DNA of 64,000 nucleotides from the NCBI RefSeq assembly GCF_030813695.1, contig NZ_JAUSVA010000002.1, positions 2,294,001 to 2,358,000 on the forward strand, in the 5' to 3' direction. Below the pieces are notes generated by a model that saw only the letters and a list, made by a program, of their open reading frames with translations, ran no database searches and was not told the DNA's origin. The DNA comes from Kitasatospora herbaricolor. Lineage in GTDB: Bacteria > Actinomycetota > Actinomycetes > Streptomycetales > Streptomycetaceae. The translations under genes and the position numbers were made by a program. The stretch's first letter is position 1. Each line of letters opens with the position of its first letter. This document shows, one piece after another, positions 25,639 through 35,193 of this stretch.

Positions 25639-25713
25639 CCCCGGAAGGCAGGGCTCGAACCTGCGGCCACCCGCTTTGCTGACAGGCGCTCCACCGCTGA
25701 GCTACACCCGGGG
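25639..25713 (-). tRNA. Aberrant tRNA-like gene (Cys-type GCA loop), possible pseudo-tRNA
   Basis: The minus strand has a canonical D arm (TAGCTCAGCGGTGGAGC) and a canonical T arm (GCAGG-TTCGAGC-CCTGC), so this is tRNA-derived. The anticodon stem CCTGT/GCGGG has two G-U type pairs, and the loop CAGCAAA has A instead of U at position 33; the triplet at 34-36 reads GCA (Cys). A 7-bp acceptor stem contains a T-T mismatch and a wobble; alternatively the ends extend to nine pairs (CCCCGG with CCGGGG). CCA is not encoded. It could be a decayed tRNA or an atypical one. Confidence 0.55.
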
Positions 25714-25749
25714 ACTGCCCGGCAGCCTGCCGCCCGACGGTGGCGCCGG

Positions 25750-27030
25750 TCAAGCCCGAGCGCGCAGGACGCGTGCCAGCACCGGATCCGCTTCGGCCAC
25801 GCCGTCCACGAACGCGGCCGTCAGCCGGCCGGCGGGGGCGGCCCACCGCGCCCGACCCGTCGTCCAGCCGGTCCTCACCGGGTCCACCCCGTGCCGCCGG
25901 CACACCCGCTCCACCAGCTCCGCCGGGCAGTCCTCCGTGCCGGCCAGCACCTGCCAGGGCAGCGGCAGCCCGGCCCACACCTCGATCTCACGGAACTTCC
26001 GGTCGCTCACCCACCTCCGCCAGGACTCCGGCTCGATCACGTCCAGCCACGCCACCTGCCCGGGGCAGACCCGGCCGAGGACCTCCTGCGCGCCCAGGGC
26101 CTCCAGCACCTCCAGGTACTGCACCCGGGCCGCGTTCCAGGCCCTCGCCGCCAGGTTCCACGCGTACGCGTCGTCGCCCGGGCGCGCGAACATGGCGGTC
26201 GGCTCGATCGAGCAGCGCCCGTGCGCGCGCTCCAGCAGCGCGGCGGTCTCCCGGAGGCCGGCCGACCAGCGGCCGGCCAGCAGGCCCCGCTGATGCTCCG
26301 TCAGTCGGGTCACCACCTCCCGGACGGGGTGCACGTGCGCGAGGGCCCACCAGTCCGTACCGGGCGAGGCCGCCGCGCGGGCCAGGAGCAGCTCGGTGAC
26401 CCGGTGCCCGGCCCGCCGGCTCAGCCATCCGGTCACATCGGGGTCGCAGTGCCGGCGCGCGGCCTGGAAGGCGATCAGGCAGGCCGTGGCGAGGTCACCG
26501 GTCGGCCGCGCGGCGTCCAGCAGGGAGAGCAGCCCGGTTTCGGCGAGGGCGGCCGCCCGGCGTTCGCGTTCCGCGAGCTCCAGCACCTCCTGCTTGGCCT
26601 CCAGTCGCCGGAGGAGCCGGAACCGCTTGTTGTACTGCCGCTTGGAGAGGCCCCCGAGGCCCGCCGCCGCCCGGGCCTCCCGGTTCAGCCGCTCGCGGAA
26701 GTCGGCCGCACCGGGCGGACGCCCGATCTCCCGCCCGCCGAACCGGACGGCCCGCGCGACCTGTTCGGCCCCGCCGGCAGGGACCGTCCCCCCGACGCTG
26801 CCGAAGAGCGCGCCCGCCACCGCGAGCTGCCGGCCGGCACCCGCCGGCGCGGCCGGCGCCGGCGCGACGGCCCACGTCCGGCGCCCGGCACCCTCCAGCC
26901 GGGCCGCCTCGGCCGGGGACAGCCCCGGCAGCAGCTCCCGGACCAGCCGGGCCACGGCCGCCGGATCACTGCGCAGCCGGATCGACGCGCTGATCCGGTC
27001 GAGGGCGGCGGCGGGTTCGTTCTGGGGCAT
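25750..27030 (-). CDS. Unrecognised 426-residue helical protein
   Basis: I do not recognise a domain. The protein is Ala/Arg/Leu-rich, predominantly helical, with no signal peptide or TM segment. Its most distinctive block is GGLSKRQYNKRFRLLRRLEAKQEVLELAERER (shown here in part: KRQYNKRFRLLRRLE), a basic helix that may bind nucleic acid, near residue 128. Seven cysteines are scattered. Codon use is typical of the window, supporting a real gene. It lies just upstream, on the same strand, of the tRNA-like gene (36 bp); nothing else suggests a mobile element. Confidence 0.7.
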   Translation of the reverse strand: MPQNEPAAALDRISASIRLRSDPAAVARLVRELLPGLSPAEAARLEGAGRRTWAVAPAPAAPAGAGRQLAVAGALFGSVGGTVPAGGAEQVARAVRFGGREIGRPPGAADFRERLNREARAAAGLGGLSKRQYNKRFRLLRRLEAKQEVLELAERERRAAALAETGLLSLLDAARPTGDLATACLIAFQAARRHCDPDVTGWLSRRAGHRVTELLLARAAASPGTDWWALAHVHPVREVVTRLTEHQRGLLAGRWSAGLRETAALLERAHGRCSIEPTAMFARPGDDAYAWNLAARAWNAARVQYLEVLEALGAQEVLGRVCPGQVAWLDVIEPESWRRWVSDRKFREIEVWAGLPLPWQVLAGTEDCPAELVERVCRRHGVDPVRTGWTTGRARWAAPAGRLTAAFVDGVAEADPVLARVLRARA

Positions 27031-27051
27031 CGGGCCAGCATGCCAAACGCC

Positions 27052-27087
27052 CCGGCCCCCGCCGTCACCAGGGACGACGGGGGCCGG
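27052..27087 (-). terminator. Terminator of the NiCoT gene
   Basis: Fifteen-base arms starting CCGGCCCCCG with one mismatch and a six-base loop, 20 bp downstream of the permease stop on the minus strand. Confidence 0.75.
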
Positions 27088-27106
27088 CGGCGGAGCCGTA
27101 CGGGCG

Positions 27107-28240
27107 TCAGTCGGCGGCGGAGGCCGCCGCCTTGTCCAGCCCGGCCGACCACTTCTCCTCGACCTTGCCCAACTTCCAGAACGCCAGCGCGCCGGCCCAG
27201 GTGAGGACGAACAGGCCGACGATGGCGTAACCCACCAGGTTGAGGTCCAGCTCGCCGACCCAGGCGACCGGGCCGCTGGTGATGTCGAGCTTCTCGCCGA
27301 GCAGCCCGACCAGCTCGATCACGCCGATGACCAGGGCGACGATCACGGACAGGCCGGTGACGGTGAGGTTGTAGTAGATCTTGCGGACGGGCTTGGAGAA
27401 GGCCCACTCGTACGCGAAGTTCATGAACGAGCCGTCGATGGTGTCCAGCAGGCTCATGCCGGCGGCGAACAGGACGGGCAGCACCAGCAGCGCGTACCAG
27501 GGCAGCGAGAAGGCCGCCGCGCCGCCGGCCAGCACCAGCAGCGAGACCTCGGTGGCGGTGTCGAAGCCGAGGCCGAAGAGCAGGCCGACGGGGTACATGT
27601 GCCAGGGCTTGGTGACGGCCCGGGTGACGCGGCCGAGGATGCGGTTCATGAAGCCGCGCTTGTCGAGCTGGCGCTCCAGCTCCGCCTCGTCGAACTCGCC
27701 CTGCCGCATCTTGCGGAAGACCTTGAGGATGCCGTTGAAGGCACCGAGGTTGATCAGGCCGATCAGCACCAGGAACACGCCGGAGACGGTGACGCCGATC
27801 AGACCGGTGGCGGTGTGCAGGGTGGAGTCGTCGGACTCGACCTGGCCGGCCAGGGACTGGATGCCGAAGGCGAGCAGCGCGCAGAGCCCGAAGACGATCG
27901 ACGAGTGGCCGAGCGAGAACCAGAAGCCGACCGAGAGCGGGCGCTTGCCCTGGCCCATCAGCTTGCGGGTGGTGTTGTCGATGGCGGCGATGTGGTCGGC
28001 GTCGAAGGCGTGCCGCATCCCGAGGGTGTAGGCGGTGAGGCCCATCCCGACGCCGAAGACCTGGCCGCCGACGTCGTAGTGCTTGGGCGCGATGACCGCG
28101 AGCAGGGTGAACCAGCCGATCACGTGCAGGGCGAGGACGAAGCCGCCCATGCCGGCCAGGCGTATCCACTCGTCGCGGGTGAGCCGGTCGCGCCATCTGA
28201 TAGCGGGGGCCACCTGGGTGACTGGGGGCGCGCTGGTCAT
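27107..28240 (-). CDS. NiCoT-family nickel/cobalt permease
   Basis: 377-residue inner-membrane transporter with about eight TM helices. The family signature HAFDADHIAAIDN (residues 77-89) in the second helix is intact, followed by GFWFSLGHSS and LGFDTATEV, the other two NiCoT signatures. It takes up Ni(II) and/or Co(II). AGGA precedes ATG at 28240. An inverted repeat TTGCA-N7-TGCAA about 75 bp upstream may bind a nickel-responsive Fur-type repressor (Nur). Nickel supply is relevant to the urease-like operon in the same window. Confidence 0.92.
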   Translation of the reverse strand: MTSAPPVTQVAPAIRWRDRLTRDEWIRLAGMGGFVLALHVIGWFTLLAVIAPKHYDVGGQVFGVGMGLTAYTLGMRHAFDADHIAAIDNTTRKLMGQGKRPLSVGFWFSLGHSSIVFGLCALLAFGIQSLAGQVESDDSTLHTATGLIGVTVSGVFLVLIGLINLGAFNGILKVFRKMRQGEFDEAELERQLDKRGFMNRILGRVTRAVTKPWHMYPVGLLFGLGFDTATEVSLLVLAGGAAAFSLPWYALLVLPVLFAAGMSLLDTIDGSFMNFAYEWAFSKPVRKIYYNLTVTGLSVIVALVIGVIELVGLLGEKLDITSGPVAWVGELDLNLVGYAIVGLFVLTWAGALAFWKLGKVEEKWSAGLDKAAASAAD

Positions 28241-28314
28241 GGCGGCGTCCTCTCGGGGAACGGGCGGGGAGGGCAGGGAAGAGCTGGACCATTTTTCCCC
28301 CTTCGGGGAAGTAC

Positions 28315-28331
28315 TTGCAAGTCATGTGCAA
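28315..28331. promoter_or_regulatory. Inverted repeat TTGCA-N7-TGCAA, candidate Nur site
   Basis: Perfect 5-bp arms upstream of the nickel permease gene. Nur sites in streptomycetes include TTGCA/TGCAA-like half-sites, but I cannot confirm spacing. Next to it, TTCCCC-CTTC-GGGGAA (28295-28310) forms a small hairpin in the 5' leader. Confidence 0.4.
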
Positions 28332-30441
<2,110 letters not shown>

Positions 30442-30607
30442 GCGGGTCCGCGCCGGGGCCGCCGGCCCGCCCGGGCGTCATGGGCCATCAGGAAATCGGA
30501 CATTCCCTCCACTATTGTCTGATTCTGGTTGACCACCCGGTGGGCGGGGCGGCCCCCGAGCCGGCCCGCCCGCACGGTGACCCTGCCCGTGACACCGAGG
30601 AGGGGCC

Positions 30608-32659
30608 ATGCCGCAGACCGCGCAGCACCCGGCGTCCTACCCGTACCGGACCGTCCGGGAGGACGTGCGCGTCCCGCTGGCGGACGGGGTCGAGCTGCAC
30701 GCCAGGATCTGGCGCCCGGTGACCGAGGAGGCCGTGCCCGCCCTGCTGGAGTACCTGCCCGGCCGGCTCGGCGACGGGACGGCGGCCCGCGACACCGAGC
30801 GCCACCCCTGGTACGCCGGGCACGGCTACGCCTCCGTCCGGGTCGACGTCCGGGGCCACGGCAACTCCGGCGGGCTGCCCGGCGAGGAGTACTCGGCGCA
30901 GGAGCTCGCGGACGGCGTCGCCGTCGTCGGGTGGCTGGCCGCGCGGCCCTGGTGCAGCGGGAGCGTCGGGATGTTCGGCCTGGCCAGGGGCGGCTCCACC
31001 GCCCTGCGGATCGCCGCGCTGGCACCGCCCGCGCTCAAGGCCGTGGTCGCCGTCTGCGCCGACGACGGCCGGCGGGACGGCGAGGCCCACCACCTGGGCG
31101 GAGCGCTGCTCGCCGCCGGCACCCACGCCCGGTCCGCCGGCCTGCTGTCCCTGGCCGCCTGCCCGCCCGACCCGCGGTACGTCGGCGAGGACTGGCGCCG
31201 GATGTGGCTGGACCGGCTGGCCGCCCTCGAACCCCCCGTCCACTCCTGGCTCACCCACCGCACCGGCGGGCAGCCCCCGCCCCCGGGCCCGGACGGTCCC
31301 GAGTACCGCGCGATCGAGGCCGCCGTGCTCGCCGTGGCCGGCTGGGCGGCCCCCGGCCGGGACACCGTGCTCCGGCTGGTCGAGCAGCTGGCCGCCCCCG
31401 TCCGCGGCCTGATCGGCCCCTGGGCGCAGCAGTACCCCGACCAGGGCCTGCCGCCCGGCCCCGCGATCGGCTTCCTGCAGGAGACCCTGCGCTGGTGGGA
31501 CCACTGGCTCAAGGGCACCGACACCGGGGTGCTCGCCGAGCCGGCGCTGCGCAGCTGGATCGACGGGTCCGGGCCGCCCGCCGGGGACGGGGACCGGCCG
31601 GGCCGCTGGTGCGGCGAGGAGTCCTGGCCCTCCCCCGACGTCCGCGAGATCCACTACGGCCTGGACACCGCGCTGCGCACCGCCGGTACCGCCTCCGAGG
31701 ACCGCTTCGTCCATGTCCGCTCCCCGCAGCACACCGGGGTGGACGCCGGGAGCCCGCACCCGGCCGGCAGCGCCGCCGACCTGCCGCCCGACCAGCGGGA
31801 GGAGGACGGCCGCTCGGTCTGCTTCGACTCCACGCCGCTCCCCGAGCCGGTGGAGATCCTCGGCCGGCCCGCGCTGCGGCTGCGGCTGCGCGGCCGGGGC
31901 CCCCGCGGACAGGTGGTGGCCCGGCTCTGCGACGTCGCGCCGGACGGCACCTCGGCACTGATCACCCGCGGCGTGCTCGCCCTCGCCCCCGGCCGGGACG
32001 GCGGCCCGCCGCCCGCGGGCGCGCCCGGCGGCGGCCCGGACGCCACGGTGGACGTCACCGTCGACCTGGCCGGCACCGGGTACGCCGTGCCGCCCGGCCA
32101 CCACCTGCGCCTCGCGCTGTCCTCCGCCTACTGGCCGTGGATCTGGCCGCAGCCCCAGGACGAGGGCTTCGACCTGGACCCGTCCCGCAGCGCCCTGACC
32201 CTCCCCGTCCGCCACCTCGCCGCCGACGCGGGCAGCGCGCCGGTCGCCTTCGGACCGCCCGAGCAGGCCGCGCCGCCGGACGTCCGTCGCCCCGAACCGC
32301 TGACCAGCCGCCCGGAGCGCCTGGTGATCAGGGACGTCGCCACCGGCGAGTGGCGCCTGGAGCTGGACCCGGGCTTCGGCGGCCCGCTGATCCATCCCGA
32401 CGGCCTGGTCCACGAGGAACGGACCGTCGAGGCGTACCGGATCCTCTCCGGCGACCCGCTCGGCGCCGGCGCCCGCACCGACCGGACCGTCCGGCTGGAG
32501 CGACCGGACATCGGCTGGGACGTCACCGTCCGGACCCGCTCCCGGCTCGACTGCGACGCCACCCACCTCATCGCCCGCAACCAGGTGAGCGTGCTGGAGG
32601 CCGGCTCGGTGGTGTTCAGCCGGGAGTGGGAGCGCCGGGTGCCCCGCGAGGCGCCCTGA
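30608..32659 (+). CDS. CocE/NonD-family protein lacking the catalytic triad
   Basis: 683-residue cytoplasmic protein with the CocE/X-Pro dipeptidyl-peptidase layout: N-terminal alpha/beta-hydrolase (RVPLADGVELHARIWRP, RVDVRGHGNSGG), inserted helical cap, and a C-terminal jelly-roll (about residues 380-680). The nucleophile elbow reads GMFGLARGG where GxSYGG is expected, so Ser is Ala126. GWAD is GWAA (Ala248) and GPWAH is GPWAQ (Gln274). All three catalytic positions are therefore substituted. The fold elsewhere is well preserved and the reading frame is intact, so a binding or regulatory role is more likely than decay. It follows rox by 166 bp. Confidence 0.82.
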   Translation: MPQTAQHPASYPYRTVREDVRVPLADGVELHARIWRPVTEEAVPALLEYLPGRLGDGTAARDTERHPWYAGHGYASVRVDVRGHGNSGGLPGEEYSAQELADGVAVVGWLAARPWCSGSVGMFGLARGGSTALRIAALAPPALKAVVAVCADDGRRDGEAHHLGGALLAAGTHARSAGLLSLAACPPDPRYVGEDWRRMWLDRLAALEPPVHSWLTHRTGGQPPPPGPDGPEYRAIEAAVLAVAGWAAPGRDTVLRLVEQLAAPVRGLIGPWAQQYPDQGLPPGPAIGFLQETLRWWDHWLKGTDTGVLAEPALRSWIDGSGPPAGDGDRPGRWCGEESWPSPDVREIHYGLDTALRTAGTASEDRFVHVRSPQHTGVDAGSPHPAGSAADLPPDQREEDGRSVCFDSTPLPEPVEILGRPALRLRLRGRGPRGQVVARLCDVAPDGTSALITRGVLALAPGRDGGPPPAGAPGGGPDATVDVTVDLAGTGYAVPPGHHLRLALSSAYWPWIWPQPQDEGFDLDPSRSALTLPVRHLAADAGSAPVAFGPPEQAAPPDVRRPEPLTSRPERLVIRDVATGEWRLELDPGFGGPLIHPDGLVHEERTVEAYRILSGDPLGAGARTDRTVRLERPDIGWDVTVRTRSRLDCDATHLIARNQVSVLEAGSVVFSREWERRVPREAP

Positions 32660-32665
32660 CGCCGA

Positions 32666-32698
32666 CGGGCCGGCCCCGCAAGGGTGGGGGCCGGCCCG
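32666..32698. terminator. Bidirectional terminator
   Basis: Twelve-base arms CGGGCCGGCCCC and complement with a nine-base loop, between convergent genes. Confidence 0.85.
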
Positions 32699-32705
32699 CG
32701 CGCCG

Positions 32706-33782
32706 TCACGGCAGCGGGTAGGAGCCCGCCGGTACGTCCGTGGTCCTGGCGTTGCCGCCGACCACCGCTTGCAGGCTGAGTGTCCAGGTGCTCCAGCGGA
32801 TCTCGGAGGACGTCCGGGTGGTCTTGAAGTCCAACGGCTCGTCGAACTTGCTGAAGTCGCAGTCCTGGGTGAAGGCCTTGGCGGCAGGATCCCAGTCGGA
32901 GCCGCCCGCGAAGAAGACCTCGTAGGTGCCGTCCTCGATGCCCTTGAACTTCGCGGTCTGGCCCTTCCCGACGTAGATCGAGTGGACCGACTTGCCGTCC
33001 TTGGCGAGCGAGAGCACCGCGTCGCCGCTGCCGCCGTTCTCGATGCTCAGCTCGCCCCGGCCGTCGAGGCTGCCCTCGCGGACCATGGCGCCGTTGTCGA
33101 GCGCCCGCTGCTGCAGCTGGCCGGTCGGCGGCACGGTCAGGCTCGCCGGGTAGCCGGCCGCGGCCAGGGTCGCCAGCGCCGCCGGAATGGTCGTCAGCGC
33201 CTCGGCCTGGCCGAAACGGGCGAGGGCGGAGCCGGTCGCGCAGTACTTGCCGCTGTGGATCTCCTCCTGGACCGTGTCGATGTGGGCACTCAGTGCCTTC
33301 AGCGCCGCCACCAGCTGCCCGTGCGCGGCGGAGACGGCCGTCGGCTCGGTGGCCATGTTCAGGCCGGCGCCCGCCAGTACGGCCTTGGAGCTGACCTCCT
33401 TGAGGGCCGCCCCCAGCGCGATGAGGTCGGCGGCCTGCGGCAGCTTCGCGAGTTCGACGTCCAGCGGCCCGATCCACCTGGCCAGGACCGGCCCGTACGG
33501 GGTCGGGGTCGGCGTCGGGACGGGTGGCGGCGTGGCGGAGGGCGGCGCGGCGGCCGTCCGCACGGCGCCGGGGCCGGAGCCCGTCGAGCCGCCGCTGCAG
33601 CCGGCCAGCACCAGGGCCGCCGAGGCCAGCAGGGCGGCGGCGGCCAGCGCGCGCGGGGTGCTCCGGGTACGGATCGGCGGAGTGGTCGTGGTGGTTCCCG
33701 GCGTGCTGCCCGCGGCCGCGCCCGGCGCGGTCCTCGCGATCAGGTCCGGCGTACTGGTCGACGTCCCGCGTGTTTCGGCCAA
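32706..33782 (-). CDS. Putative lipoprotein of unknown function
   Basis: About 358 residues. A lipobox LVLAGC follows a hydrophobic segment (ALAAAALLASAALVLAG), so the mature protein should be lipid-anchored outside the membrane. A Pro/Thr-rich linker then leads to a helical domain and a C-terminal beta domain (GELSIENGGSGDAVLSLAKDGKSVHSIYVGKGQT) with two cysteines near CDFSKFDEP. The start is uncertain: TTG at 33782 follows GGGGGG, while GTG at 33893 would give a very long leader. It is divergent from the esterase gene. Confidence 0.65.
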   Translation of the reverse strand: MAETRGTSTSTPDLIARTAPGAAAGSTPGTTTTTPPIRTRSTPRALAAAALLASAALVLAGCSGGSTGSGPGAVRTAAAPPSATPPPVPTPTPTPYGPVLARWIGPLDVELAKLPQAADLIALGAALKEVSSKAVLAGAGLNMATEPTAVSAAHGQLVAALKALSAHIDTVQEEIHSGKYCATGSALARFGQAEALTTIPAALATLAAAGYPASLTVPPTGQLQQRALDNGAMVREGSLDGRGELSIENGGSGDAVLSLAKDGKSVHSIYVGKGQTAKFKGIEDGTYEVFFAGGSDWDPAAKAFTQDCDFSKFDEPLDFKTTRTSSEIRWSTWTLSLQAVVGGNARTTDVPAGSYPLP

Positions 33783-33936
33783 GACAGGCCCCCCGTTGCC
33801 TTGTTGGTGCTGATCCCCGTCATGATGGTCCCGGGCCGCGCGATACCGGTCAACTCGATTCCGCCGGACCGGCGGGGCGCTCGGGGGCAGCACCGGGAGT
33901 GCGAGGGGCGCGCACCGGGGCGCGCGTACGGGTCCA

Positions 33937-33942
33937 CTACGA
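33937..33942 (+). promoter_or_regulatory. -10 element TACGAT for a leaderless transcript
   Basis: TACGAT ends seven bases before the GTG start of the esterase gene; this spacing is that of leaderless streptomycete promoters, and no ribosome site at proper spacing is present. Confidence 0.4.
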
Positions 33943-33949
33943 TCAGGGA

Positions 33950-35068
33950 GTGTTCAGGCTCACCGGACTCCCGTTGCAGATCATCGCCGTCGTCGCGGCG
34001 ATCGCCGTGTTCGCCGCCACCATGTGGCTCTGGCCGAGATTCGGCGGCCGGACCTGGAAGGACTGGCTCGGCCGGATCGGCGCCTTCCTCGCCACCCAGC
34101 TCGCCGTCCTGGTCGCGATGGGCCTCATCGCCAACGGCTACTTCGGCTTCTACAGCTCCTGGAGCGACCTGCTCGGCTCCGACGGCGGTCCCGGCACCGT
34201 GGTCGACCACCGGCCGAACGCCGCCGTGGCCGTGATGGGTGAACAGCGGGTCTACTCCGCCCAGGGATCGGTGCGGGACCGCTCGGGCCTGATCCAGAAG
34301 ATCGACGTGCACGGGGCCGCCACCGGCCTGCGCAGCGAGGCGTACGTCTACCTGCCGCCGCAGTACTTCCAGCCCCAGTACGCCAAGCACGCCTTCCCGA
34401 TGGCACTGGTGCTGGCCGGCTACCCCGGCTCGGCCGAGAAGCTCATCACGCTGATGCAGTACCCGGCCTCCACCCTGCAGGCCATCGAGCAGAAGAAGCT
34501 CCCGCCGACCGTCCTGGTGCTGATGCGCCCGACCATCGCCGGCAACCGGGACACCGAGTGCATGGACGTCCCCGGCGGCCCGCAGGTCGAGACCTTCTTC
34601 ACCGCCGACCTGCCGAAGGCGCTCGCCACCACCTACCGGCTCTCCGCCGACCCCGGTGCGCGGGCCGTGATCGGCAACTCCACCGGCGGCTACTGCGCGT
34701 TGAAGTTCGCCCTGCGCAAGCCCGACGCGTACCGCTCGGCGATCTCGCTGTCCGGCTACTACACGGCGCCGATCGACCAGACCACCGGCGACCTGTTCGC
34801 CGGGGACGACCGGCTCAAGCAGGAGAACGACCTGCTCTGGCGGCTCCGGAACAAGCCGGCCGCCCCGGTCGCCCTGCTGCTGGCCACCAGCTACGACGAG
34901 AACAACTACCAGGAGACCCAGGCCATGGTGGGCGCGTTCAAGGCCCCCACCATGCTCTCCACCATCACCCTGGACACCGGCGGCCACAACTTCCACACCT
35001 GGACGCGGGAGATCCCGCCCGCCCTGGAGTGGCTCGGCAAGCACCTGACGGTCCCCCAGGAGGCGTAG
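33950..35068 (+). CDS. Membrane-anchored alpha/beta-hydrolase, Ag85/esterase D-like
   Basis: 372-residue protein. Two N-terminal TM helices (LPLQIIAVVAAIAVFAATMWL and IGAFLATQLAVLVAMGLIANGY) anchor an extracytoplasmic esterase domain. GNSTGGYCALKFAL near residue 245 is the nucleophile elbow, and TLDTGGHNFHTW near the end carries the catalytic His. LRSEAYVYLPPQYFQPQYAKHAFPMALVLAGYPG is the oxyanion-side block of the esterase D/antigen 85 family. The natural substrate is unknown. GTG at 33950 is the first start before TM1. Confidence 0.8.
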   Translation: MFRLTGLPLQIIAVVAAIAVFAATMWLWPRFGGRTWKDWLGRIGAFLATQLAVLVAMGLIANGYFGFYSSWSDLLGSDGGPGTVVDHRPNAAVAVMGEQRVYSAQGSVRDRSGLIQKIDVHGAATGLRSEAYVYLPPQYFQPQYAKHAFPMALVLAGYPGSAEKLITLMQYPASTLQAIEQKKLPPTVLVLMRPTIAGNRDTECMDVPGGPQVETFFTADLPKALATTYRLSADPGARAVIGNSTGGYCALKFALRKPDAYRSAISLSGYYTAPIDQTTGDLFAGDDRLKQENDLLWRLRNKPAAPVALLLATSYDENNYQETQAMVGAFKAPTMLSTITLDTGGHNFHTWTREIPPALEWLGKHLTVPQEA

Positions 35069-35142
35069 GGCCTTCGCCGGACCGGCGGGCCCCGGCGGGC
35101 TCCGGACACCCCGCCGCATGATCGTGGCAAGATCACAGACCG

Positions 35143-35171
35143 CTCATAGCCGGGTCTCATGATGCTCTCAG
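35143..35171 (+). promoter_or_regulatory. Triplicated CTCAT/CTCAG direct repeat
   Basis: CTCAT, CTCAT and CTCAG occur 13 and 11 bp apart just before the glycosyltransferase gene. Near-11-bp-period direct repeats are typical of OmpR-family response-regulator sites. The regulator is unknown. Confidence 0.35.
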
Positions 35172-35193
35172 CCGCCCGGCCGAGCGTATCCCC

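Noticed and set aside
25714..27030. Integrative element or attachment site at the tRNA-like gene
   Set aside because: No integrase, no repeated tRNA 3' end and no compositional shift were found.
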